Virus record (IMG/VR): IMGVR_UViG_3300038551_000315
Span: 1-26,408 of that record
Reading direction: 5' to 3' (one strand)
Length of the DNA: 26,408 nucleotides
Source of the DNA: a virus
The translations under genes were made by a program, and so were the position numbers. The notes beneath the pieces were generated by a model. The model did no database searches. It saw only the letters and a program-made list of their open reading frames with translations, and was not told where the DNA came from. How positions within the stretch are numbered: position 1 is the stretch's first letter; each line of letters begins with the position of its first letter. Of the stretch, positions 15,159-21,186 are shown piece by piece.

Positions 15159-15440
15159 ATGCCTTGCCTTCGCGTGACCCTGGACCTCGCGTTCGACTCC
15201 AACGAGGCGGGCGCGTGTACGCGCCCCGGCGCGCAAGCGAAGTACGACGCGCTCCTCGCCGCCATCGCGGCGGCGCGTCCGTTCGCTGCGTGGCTGACCG
15301 CGGACGAGGACGGCACGGGTGCGAATCGGCATCTGTGCCGCCATCCCGAGGGCGGGTCGTGCCCGAGTCCGACCGAGGTTGGCACGCGCCCCGTGAAGCG
15401 GGTCGCCGTGCCCGCCGTGATCGGTGAGATCGAGCCATGA
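15159..15440 (+). CDS. Hypothetical phage protein (93 aa)
   Basis: The small protein starts at ATG 15159 after a weak GGGAGA site and overlaps the lectin gene by ATGA at its end, so the two are probably translated in a coupled way. It contains four cysteines (C3, and three among residues 20-70), an Ala-rich helix (KYDALLAAIAAARPFAAWL) and a basic, Pro/Val C-terminus. No family is recognised. Coupling suggests a partner or chaperone of the lectin-domain protein, as inference. Confidence 0.6.
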   Translation: MPCLRVTLDLAFDSNEAGACTRPGAQAKYDALLAAIAAARPFAAWLTADEDGTGANRHLCRHPEGGSCPSPTEVGTRPVKRVAVPAVIGEIEP

Positions 15441-16822
15441 GCCGGATCGTCATTCCATCGGCGCGCGTCGCGTCCGCGGCACGCCGCCTCGTGCTGCCCG
15501 TTGGCATGAAGGGGCGGGCGTCGATCCGGTTCGACGGGACGGACGACCGAGTGGTCGGCGCCGCACCGGGGATCTCGGGATCCGCGGCGTGGACGATGGC
15601 GGTCCGGGTGCGGCCCGTCCGCACCACGGCCACTACGCCGATGGCGCTCTTCTTCGGTAGCAGCGCCGGCGGGAAGCAGGGCGCATATCTCGGTGGCGTG
15701 CGTGTCACCGGGATCGACTACGTTGGCGGCGGGCTCTTCGGCGGGGCCACTGCCTATTCCACGGCGCATCCGATTTCGGCCAACCAGCGATGGATGCGTC
15801 TCGTCCTCACATACCCCGGCGGCGCGGCGCAAAAACTCACGGCCTATCTCGACGGGGAGTTCCTCGTACAGTCCTCCGCGGATACGCCCGCCATCGTGGA
15901 CACCGCGACGATCCTCGGAGCCGGGACCGCGGCGGGCGGCTACTGTTGGCCGGGCAACACCTCCGACGCTCGCATCTACTCGCGCGCGTGGACCAACGTG
16001 GAGGTCGCCGCCGACGCTCGCGGCGAGTGGGTGGATCCTACCGGGCTCGTGCGTTGGTGGACCTGCGAGAATCCCGGCTACGGCACGACCTGCCACGAGG
16101 AGATCGGGAACACCGAGGACACGATGACGGGCGCGGTGTGGTCGCCGGACGTGCCGTTCAGGCGACGGCGCGTGGTCGAGGATGTGGCGGCGGCATTCGC
16201 GGGTGACGGGAACAAGTACATCACCATCACCCATGCGGCGGGCATCGATCCCGGCGCCGGATCCTTCGGCGTCGGAATGTGGATGCGTATCGTGCCCACC
16301 GCACAGACAGTGGCCCGCAAGTATGACGGGACGAATGGTTGGTTACTGGCCCGCCACGCCAACGGACGCCTCTACTGTGCGCTGGTTTCCGGTGGATCGG
16401 GGATCAATCTCGGCCTGACCGATGGACCGATTTTCAACGACTATCGGTGGCATCGCGTGTGGCTCGTGCGGGACGTGTCCATTCCACGGTTCTTCCTGTT
16501 CGCTGATGCCGCCGCGCCAGCGACGCTGGCCGACTCGCTCGGATCGATCGGTACCACGGCCCACATGTACGTTGGGTCCAGCGCTGGCGTTTCCCTGACC
16601 GGCGCCGCCAACGACCTCACCGTCGTCATCGGACGCGCGCCGACATGGGCCGAGTTGGACGCCGACTGCTATGATGGTGTCCTGCCCGCTGGCGCGATCC
16701 TGTGGTCCTTGCGGGAGGGAAGCGGCACATCCGCCGTGAGCGTTCCGGCTGGATACAACGGCACATTGTCCGCTGCGGGATGGACGACGGCCACCCGCTG
16801 CAAGGCTCGGACGGCCGCATGA
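15437..16822 (+). CDS. Double LamG/concanavalin-like lectin-domain protein (461 aa)
   Basis: Two jelly-roll domains can be read. The first (about 27-205) opens with SIRFDGTDDRVV, holds WTMAVRVRP, RWMRLVLTY and KLTAYLDGE, and ends in the typical DARIYSRAWTNVEVAA. The second (about 255-450) opens with AAFAGDGNKYITI and contains GVGMWMRIVP, YRWHRVWLVRD and a similar closing strand. LamG-type folds bind glycans or proteins on surfaces, so adsorption or adherence is likely. The start overlaps the upstream stop (ATGA), and the stop overlaps a 30-residue ORF. Codon use is more mixed (more A/T at third positions) than in neighbouring genes, which may reflect more recent acquisition. Confidence 0.75.
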   Translation: MSRIVIPSARVASAARRLVLPVGMKGRASIRFDGTDDRVVGAAPGISGSAAWTMAVRVRPVRTTATTPMALFFGSSAGGKQGAYLGGVRVTGIDYVGGGLFGGATAYSTAHPISANQRWMRLVLTYPGGAAQKLTAYLDGEFLVQSSADTPAIVDTATILGAGTAAGGYCWPGNTSDARIYSRAWTNVEVAADARGEWVDPTGLVRWWTCENPGYGTTCHEEIGNTEDTMTGAVWSPDVPFRRRRVVEDVAAAFAGDGNKYITITHAAGIDPGAGSFGVGMWMRIVPTAQTVARKYDGTNGWLLARHANGRLYCALVSGGSGINLGLTDGPIFNDYRWHRVWLVRDVSIPRFFLFADAAAPATLADSLGSIGTTAHMYVGSSAGVSLTGAANDLTVVIGRAPTWAELDADCYDGVLPAGAILWSLREGSGTSAVSVPAGYNGTLSAAGWTTATRCKARTAA

Positions 16823-16911
16823 TCTCCGAGGTCCACGTCGGGGCGCGCGTCATCGATCCCGAGTACGGCCCCGGCGTCGTGCTCGACGGCGCGGACGGAA
16901 GGCAACCATGA
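16819..16911 (+). CDS. Possible microprotein (30 aa) with SH3/Tudor-like motif
   Basis: This short ORF overlaps the lectin stop (ATGA) and its own stop overlaps the next start (ATGA), the arrangement expected of a coupled gene. The peptide contains GARVIDPEYGPGVVL. This resembles the VGDRVxHPxFGxGTV strand motif of SH3/Tudor-like domains, such as those at the C-terminus of UvrD/PcrA helicases or in CarD-type proteins, but far shorter than any of them. It has no independent ribosome-binding site. It may be a real microprotein or only a coupling bridge. Confidence 0.45.
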   Translation: MISEVHVGARVIDPEYGPGVVLDGADGRQP

Positions 16912-17168
16912 CCGGAGGTGAAATCGCGCTCGTGTCGGGCACCACGACGACCGTCGGCACGATCGTGTTCGGTGCCCTCAAGATCGTCCAGAAGGTCCCG
17001 TCCTCTCGGAACGGCAAGACGTCCTCGCCGATGACTCTCGCGATGGACCACAGACCGTGCTACGCGGCCGTCGAGCGGCTAGTGGTCTCGAAGGACAGGT
17101 ACACGGAGGCGCTGGAGCGGTACATCACCCGGCAGGGCAGTTCATGCTATGATTCGAGAAGTGGATGA
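16908..17168 (+). CDS. Hypothetical small protein with one hydrophobic segment (86 aa)
   Basis: The ATG at 16908 has a GGAAGG site five bases upstream and overlaps the preceding stop. Residues 5-28 (IALVSGTTTTVGTIVFGALK) form a possible membrane segment. The rest is basic and polar with a helix near VERLVVSKDRYTEALERYI. A single hydrophobic segment and small size recall phage membrane proteins such as holin-like or accessory proteins, but no family is recognised. The stop overlaps a 21-residue ORF. Confidence 0.55.
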   Translation: MTGGEIALVSGTTTTVGTIVFGALKIVQKVPSSRNGKTSSPMTLAMDHRPCYAAVERLVVSKDRYTEALERYITRQGSSCYDSRSG

Positions 17169-17230
17169 CCTTCGAGGAGGGCCGTCGGGGCGGGCTAAGG
17201 CAGACGGGCAAGTTCCCGGTGCCGGAGTGA
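17165..17230 (+). CDS. Possible microprotein (21 aa)
   Basis: The ATG overlaps the preceding TGA, as in neighbouring genes, and the frame stays open for 21 codons (begins MTFEEGRRGG, ends KFPVPE). It ends ten bases before the next start. The size is too small for similarity judgement. Coupling geometry is the only support. Confidence 0.25.
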   Translation: MTFEEGRRGGLRQTGKFPVPE

Positions 17231-17239
17231 GGTGATCGA

Positions 17240-17482
17240 ATGGCAGGCGGAGGTGGCACGATTTCCTTCACGGCGTACCAGTGCGATCCGCCGGACATGA
17301 CGCCGGCGCAGGCAGCGGCGATCGTGCGTGGCAGGACGGGGGCGTTCTTCATCTTCCAGGGCGCGCTGAACCCGCCCCCGCCGTACCTGACGACGTTCGT
17401 CGTGACGAGGGCGACGTGCGACTACCTGGAAGGGCTTGGCTGGACGAAGACGAAGTTCACGTGGCCGCCGCCGATGGAGTAG
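17240..17482 (+). CDS. Hypothetical small protein (80 aa)
   Basis: The ATG at 17240 follows GGAGTGAGGTGA. The sequence is compact with Gly/Pro turns: TISFTAYQCDPPDMTPAQAA, GAFFIFQGALNPPPPYL and a C-terminal YLEGLGWTKTKFTWPPP. It contains two cysteines, no signal peptide and no clear membrane segment. The family is not recognised. It immediately precedes the head-tail adaptor, three bases away. Confidence 0.65.
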   Translation: MAGGGGTISFTAYQCDPPDMTPAQAAAIVRGRTGAFFIFQGALNPPPPYLTTFVVTRATCDYLEGLGWTKTKFTWPPPME

Positions 17483-17485
17483 CAG

Positions 17486-18583
17486 ATGGTAGCCGTCGCC
17501 CGATCGCAAGCGCTCAGCGCGGCCGCCCCCGCGCTCGTGGCACTGATCCGCGACGGGCAACGCCTCCTCGACCCGTACAGCTTGAAGTTCCAAGTCTACG
17601 ACGTGTCGTCTGACGCGAAGCGGCTCGCCCCGGTGCGAACCGCGCCGCCTGTGCCGACGCCGCCGACCCCCGACCCGGTGTACGTGGACGTCGACCTCGT
17701 GAACGACCGGCTCGGGCTGGGCCGGTACGCCGCGAAGTGGACCGTGCCGGTGGCCGAGCCGCTCGGTCGGCACCTCATCAAGTGGTACCTCAAGCGGACG
17801 ACCGCCTCGACGGAGGAGTCCTGGACGGAGGAGTTCGAGGTGCTCGCCGGGCTCGCCGTAGGCGTTCCGCAATCGTATTGCCTCCTCTGCGACCTCCGCG
17901 AGCAGGGGATCGCCGAGGCGACGTACAGCGACGTGAAGCTGCTCGTCCTGGCGTCGGAGGCGTCCCGGTTCGTCGAGCGATGCACGTGCCGCTTCTTCGA
18001 GCCGCGCTACCAGTCCCTTGCCCTCTCCGGCACCGGCGGGCAGGCGCTTTTCGTGGAGCACCCGATCATCGCCGTCGAGACGGTGAGCATCGCGAGCCAA
18101 TGGTCGGACGACTACGACCTCGACGACGCCGACTTCGTCGTCTACAACCGGCACCTGGACGGGCTCCTCCTGCCGGACGACCGGGAAGTCCCGAAGATCG
18201 ACCTCGTGTTCGCTCCGTCCGACTCCCGCGACCAGTCGGCGCTCGGCCGGCGTGAGGGGTGGCCGACCGGGAAGCAGAACGTCGTCGTGACCGGCGTGTT
18301 CGGGTACACCGACCCCGACGGATCGCCCGTCGGGTGCACTCCGCGCGAGATCCGCCGCGTCGTGATGGCCCTCGTGTACCGCGACCTGCTCCCGCTGACG
18401 AGCGCGGACCGCGAGGACCGCAGGCTGCGGCACCTCGTGACGAGCGAGACGGTGCGCGACCAGACGATCGCGCGGAAGTTCGCCGGGGACGCGGCGGGGG
18501 GTTGCACGGCGTTCACCGGCGATTCCGAGATCGACTCCATCATCTTGCGCTACCGGAGGGGAGGGATCGTGTGCGCGGCCTGA
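17486..18583 (+). CDS. Head-tail connector (gp6-like adaptor) with N-terminal beta domain
   Basis: This is a 365-residue protein. Residues about 25-125 form a beta-sandwich-like region (SLKFQVYDVSSDAKRL, YVDVDLVNDRLGLGRYAAKW, EEFEVL) reminiscent of Ig-like attachment domains. From about 135 the protein has the gp6-like adaptor pattern: helix SDVKLLVLASEASRFVERCT, then CRFFEPRYQSLALSGTGG, and strands LFVEHPIIAVETVSI. A segment VVVTGVFGYTD and a long helix IRRVVMALVYRDL follow, ending in a helical tail. Adaptors of this class bind the portal and extend the channel. The extra N-terminal domain is unusual for an adaptor of this class and may face outward. GGAG lies a few bases before the ATG. Assigned from fold pattern and position. 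Confidence 0.75.
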   Translation: MVAVARSQALSAAAPALVALIRDGQRLLDPYSLKFQVYDVSSDAKRLAPVRTAPPVPTPPTPDPVYVDVDLVNDRLGLGRYAAKWTVPVAEPLGRHLIKWYLKRTTASTEESWTEEFEVLAGLAVGVPQSYCLLCDLREQGIAEATYSDVKLLVLASEASRFVERCTCRFFEPRYQSLALSGTGGQALFVEHPIIAVETVSIASQWSDDYDLDDADFVVYNRHLDGLLLPDDREVPKIDLVFAPSDSRDQSALGRREGWPTGKQNVVVTGVFGYTDPDGSPVGCTPREIRRVVMALVYRDLLPLTSADREDRRLRHLVTSETVRDQTIARKFAGDAAGGCTAFTGDSEIDSIILRYRRGGIVCAA

Positions 18584-18603
18584 GTTTCCTGGGGGGCGGC
18601 GAC

Positions 18604-18633
18604 GACCGCGGGGTTTTCCCCCCGGCCGCGGTC
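18604..18633 (+). promoter_or_regulatory. Stem-loop in the adaptor/closure gap
   Basis: GACCGCGG (18604-18611) pairs perfectly with CCGCGGTC (18626-18633) around a 14-base loop that contains TTTT. It lies in the 70-base gap after the adaptor gene. No T-run follows the second arm. It may be a processing or coupling element, or a U-less terminator. Confidence 0.45.
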
Positions 18634-18653
18634 GCGCCGCCCCACCCTTCCAG

Positions 18654-19160
18654 GTGAGCCCTTTGCGCGGACGACTCCTCCACCCGTTTCTCGCTGGCCT
18701 GCGGCAGTACAGCCCGACGAAGACGGTCTCGGAGCACTCGCCGGGCTTCGACCCGATCCTGCGCGAGCCGATCCGCGTGCCGGATGCCTCGCCGTCCGGG
18801 TCGCGCTCCGCGCGCGAGGAAGACGGCGAGATTCGCCTCCGCTGCCAGTTCGAGGACAACGAGGAGGAGAGGCTTCGCCAGATCCAGGCGGGCGCGGCGC
18901 CGCAGTCCAACTTCGCGCTCACCTTCCACTTCGCGGACCTGGAGGCGGCGGGAATGGTGGACGCGACGACGGGCGACCCGAAGATCCGCGTCGGGGACCG
19001 CCTCGCCGCACTCTACGAGGTGGACGGAACCCTTGTCCGCGCGTTCGCCAACCCGCCCGGCATGTTCGCGACGGCAGTGAAGCCGTCGGGGTTCGGAATC
19101 GGGGGCAAGCGAAACCTCCTCGTCGTCACCTTCGAGGACCGCATCCAGGGGGCGGGATGA
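18654..19160 (+). CDS. Putative head closure protein (168 aa)
   Basis: The gene lies between the adaptor and the Mu gpG-like protein, the usual place of a head-closure (stopper) protein. Residues 60-80 (IRLRCQFEDNEEERLRQIQA) and the strand set SNFALTFHFADLEAAG, KIRVGDRLAALYEVDG and RNLLVVTFEDRI fit a small beta barrel. The GTG start has only a weak CAGG site, and a stem-loop lies upstream. Its stop overlaps the next start by ATGA. The name is inferred from position and secondary structure; no diagnostic motif is seen. Confidence 0.62.
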   Translation: MSPLRGRLLHPFLAGLRQYSPTKTVSEHSPGFDPILREPIRVPDASPSGSRSAREEDGEIRLRCQFEDNEEERLRQIQAGAAPQSNFALTFHFADLEAAGMVDATTGDPKIRVGDRLAALYEVDGTLVRAFANPPGMFATAVKPSGFGIGGKRNLLVVTFEDRIQGAG

Positions 19161-19795
19161 CGATCGAGAAGTTCGGCGACTGGTCGAAGGTGGGCGAGAT
19201 CCTTCGCACCGCCCCGCAGCGGCTGAAGGATGCAACGCGAAAGGCGCTGCTCCAGGAGGGGCAGTTCCTGCGCAACAAGATCGTCGAGGGCATCCGCGAG
19301 CAAGCGCCGGGCGGAGAGGCGTTCGCCCCGCTCGCACCGCTCACCGTCGCGAAGCGCCAACGGGAAGGCTTCCCAGGAACGAAGGCCCTCGTCCGGCAGG
19401 GCGACCTGCGGAACTCCGTCGCGGTGAAGGAGCAGGGCGAGGCGGTCTTCGTCGGCGTCCATCGCTCGGCCGTCGGCAAGGACGGGAAGTCGCTGGCGAA
19501 CGTCGCGGAGATCCACGAGTACGGCGCCGGCCCCTACGTCGTGATGCTGACGGACAAGGTCCGCCGCGCCCTCTTCGCGCTCATCCGCGAGGCCGGCGTG
19601 GAGCGAGCAGAACCGAAGACGGGCGGAGGGACAGGCTTCATCGTCATCCGGATTCCCCCGCGCCCATTCGTCGGGCCAATCTGGCAACAGTGGGGCACGC
19701 CGCCCGAGCAGGTGGCGGAGCGGTTCATGGCGAGGCTCGGGCAGCAGTTGGGCGGGGATTTCGGTTCGACGGGGAAGGCACCCCCTCCCGCGTAG
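19157..19795 (+). CDS. Mu gpG-like virion morphogenesis / tail completion protein
   Basis: The protein has 212 residues. The N-terminus is helical (LKDATRKALLQEGQFLRNKI). A basic segment with APLTVAKRQREG leads to LVRQGDLRNSVAVKEQG. It is followed by VAEIHEYGAG and IPPRPFVGPIW, which together mark the phage virion-morphogenesis family (Mu gpG, HK97 gp10-like) that joins head and tail. The start overlaps the preceding stop by ATGA. The C-terminus is polar and proline-rich. A short inverted repeat encloses the stop codon. The family call is good; the exact neck position is inferred. Confidence 0.8.
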   Translation: MTIEKFGDWSKVGEILRTAPQRLKDATRKALLQEGQFLRNKIVEGIREQAPGGEAFAPLAPLTVAKRQREGFPGTKALVRQGDLRNSVAVKEQGEAVFVGVHRSAVGKDGKSLANVAEIHEYGAGPYVVMLTDKVRRALFALIREAGVERAEPKTGGGTGFIVIRIPPRPFVGPIWQQWGTPPEQVAERFMARLGQQLGGDFGSTGKAPPPA

Positions 19796-19800
19796 GCGGG
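19787..19800 (+). promoter_or_regulatory. Small inverted repeat over stop codon at 19793-19795
   Basis: CCCGC (19787-19791) pairs with GCGGG (19796-19800) around loop GTAG, which contains the TAG stop. The stem is short, so it carries weight mainly as one of a series of stop-centred repeats. Confidence 0.35.
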
Positions 19801-19824
19801 CGGCGTGCTATAGGTGTTCCCACC

Positions 19825-20793
19825 ATGAGCGTACCGTCCATCTCGACCGTGACCCCCTCGACGGGGCTGACGGCGGGCCGCACGCTGGTCGAGATCACGG
19901 GTTCGGGGTTCCGCCTCCCACCAGATCCGGCACCCACCGGCCCCGTTCCCCCGTACCCGCCGACCGTCGCCGTGCTGTTCGGCGCGACGCCCGCCCTCGC
20001 CGTGAAGGTCTTGTCGTCGTCCCTTCTGACGGCGCTGACGCCGGCGAGCGACGCGGGCGCGGTGAGCGTCACGGTCAAGAACCTGGACGATGCGGGCGTT
20101 CCGATCCCTGGCGAGGTGGCGACGAAGGCGGCGGGGTACGCCTTCGCCCGACCGGGGCTCGCGCCGCAGGCGAACGCGGTGCTGGAGCCCATCGCGCTGC
20201 GCGTCGTCAAGGCGCTCGTGGCGGCGCTGCGCCGCGCCGTGCTCGACAACGTCGTGTTGATGGTCCACACGGAGTACGACGACGTGCCGGGCGGGGTCGA
20301 GGTGGCGATGCTCGCTTCCCTCCCCGCGCTCGCCGTCGGCGGGCCCGAGTTCGTCGAGGTTCGACAGGCCGACCAGAACGAGCCGCCGGAGGAGCAGGTC
20401 TCGGACGCCGCCTTCCGAACCATGCGACCGTCGAGCGCGTTCGACCTCGTGTTCGCCATCACAGGGGCGGCGGACTCGACCGGCCAACTGCACTTCCTGC
20501 TCGACGCGACGAGGGACTTCTTCGATCGGGCGCACTCCCTGGAGATCGCCCGCGACCCGGCCGATTCGAGCGTCGGAACCGTCAGCTACCCGATGGACGT
20601 GCCGCTCGGGCCGAACTGGCGGGTGACCTCCGCCCCGAACGAGGCGAACGTGCAGACGTTCACGGGGTCTTGCGTCGTGCGGGGCGTGCGTCGGGAGGGG
20701 GCCGCCGGGGTGGCCGGAGACCTCCGACGAGAACGGGGTGGACGAACGACCGACGAGGGTGCTACCATCGAGGTCAGCCGAACGGAGGAGTGA
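19825..20793 (+). CDS. Putative tail terminator with N-terminal TIG/IPT (Ig-like) domain
   Basis: In this 322-residue protein, residues about 5-95 match the IPT/TIG fold: PSISTVTPSTGLTAGRTLVE, then ITGSGF, VAVLFGATPALAVKVLSSS and VSVTVKN. The C-terminal part (about 120-300) starts with a helix ALRVVKALVAALRRAVLDNV. A segment PSSAFDLVFAITGAADSTGQ and a helix HFLLDATRDFFDRAHSLEI follow, a helix/strand order typical of tail terminator proteins. Position before the sheath gene agrees. A terminator caps the growing tail tube; the added Ig-like domain would be surface exposed. The ATG at 19825 has a moderate AGGTG site. The terminator role is inferred, while the TIG domain is clear. Confidence 0.66.
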   Translation: MSVPSISTVTPSTGLTAGRTLVEITGSGFRLPPDPAPTGPVPPYPPTVAVLFGATPALAVKVLSSSLLTALTPASDAGAVSVTVKNLDDAGVPIPGEVATKAAGYAFARPGLAPQANAVLEPIALRVVKALVAALRRAVLDNVVLMVHTEYDDVPGGVEVAMLASLPALAVGGPEFVEVRQADQNEPPEEQVSDAAFRTMRPSSAFDLVFAITGAADSTGQLHFLLDATRDFFDRAHSLEIARDPADSSVGTVSYPMDVPLGPNWRVTSAPNEANVQTFTGSCVVRGVRREGAAGVAGDLRRERGGRTTDEGATIEVSRTEE

Positions 20794-20796
20794 GCA

Positions 20797-21168
20797 ATGG
20801 TGACCCTGCGAAACCGAACCAAGCAGCCGCGGGTCTACAACCTGACGCATGAGCACTACTGCGTCCGCGACGGAACGTGCTCCTGCTCGACCACGACGAC
20901 GATCCATTCCGCCACCGCGCCGGGCGGGGCGCACGGGACGAAGACGGTTCGTCGCCGGGTGCCGGCAGTCCTCACGATCCTCGCAGGGCAGACCGTCGAT
21001 GTTCGGAGCGCGGCGCTGCACGTGCCGGAGATCGCACGGGACGTGGCGGCACGCATCCTCGTGGCGTCTCCCGAGTGGAAGACGACGGCAGAGGAAGCTC
21101 GCGAGGCCGCAGACGCGGCAAAGCCGGAAGCGACGGTGCGGACAACGCGCCGGGGGCGCGCGCGCTAG
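20797..21168 (+). CDS. Hypothetical small His/Cys-containing protein (123 aa)
   Basis: The ATG follows a strong GGAGGAG, three bases after the previous stop. Near the N-terminus is HEHYCVRDGTCSC (about residues 18-30), a clustered His/Cys pattern that could bind a metal. Strands VPAVLTILAGQTVDVRSAAL and a charged Ala-rich tail (EEAREAADAAKPEA) follow, ending in arginines. The family is not recognised. Position immediately before the sheath is shared with other small tail accessory genes. The gene ends in a perfect 16-base palindrome that contains the stop. Confidence 0.7.
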   Translation: MVTLRNRTKQPRVYNLTHEHYCVRDGTCSCSTTTTIHSATAPGGAHGTKTVRRRVPAVLTILAGQTVDVRSAALHVPEIARDVAARILVASPEWKTTAEEAREAADAAKPEATVRTTRRGRAR

Positions 21169-21174
21169 CGCGCG
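21159..21174 (+). promoter_or_regulatory. Perfect 16-bp palindrome centred on a stop codon
   Basis: CGCGCGCT (21159-21166) is followed directly by its reverse complement AGCGCGCG (21167-21174). The stop TAG (21166-21168) lies at the centre. The ribosome-binding site of the sheath gene (GGGAGGA) follows directly. No T-run is present. A zero-loop repeat must open a few central pairs to form an RNA hairpin. Confidence 0.6.
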
Positions 21175-21186
21175 GGAGGAACGACA

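Noticed and set aside
10561-18633. Intergenic hairpins as classical rho-independent terminators
   Set aside because: None is followed by a T-run, so that call is not supported. They are listed only as stem-loops of unknown role.
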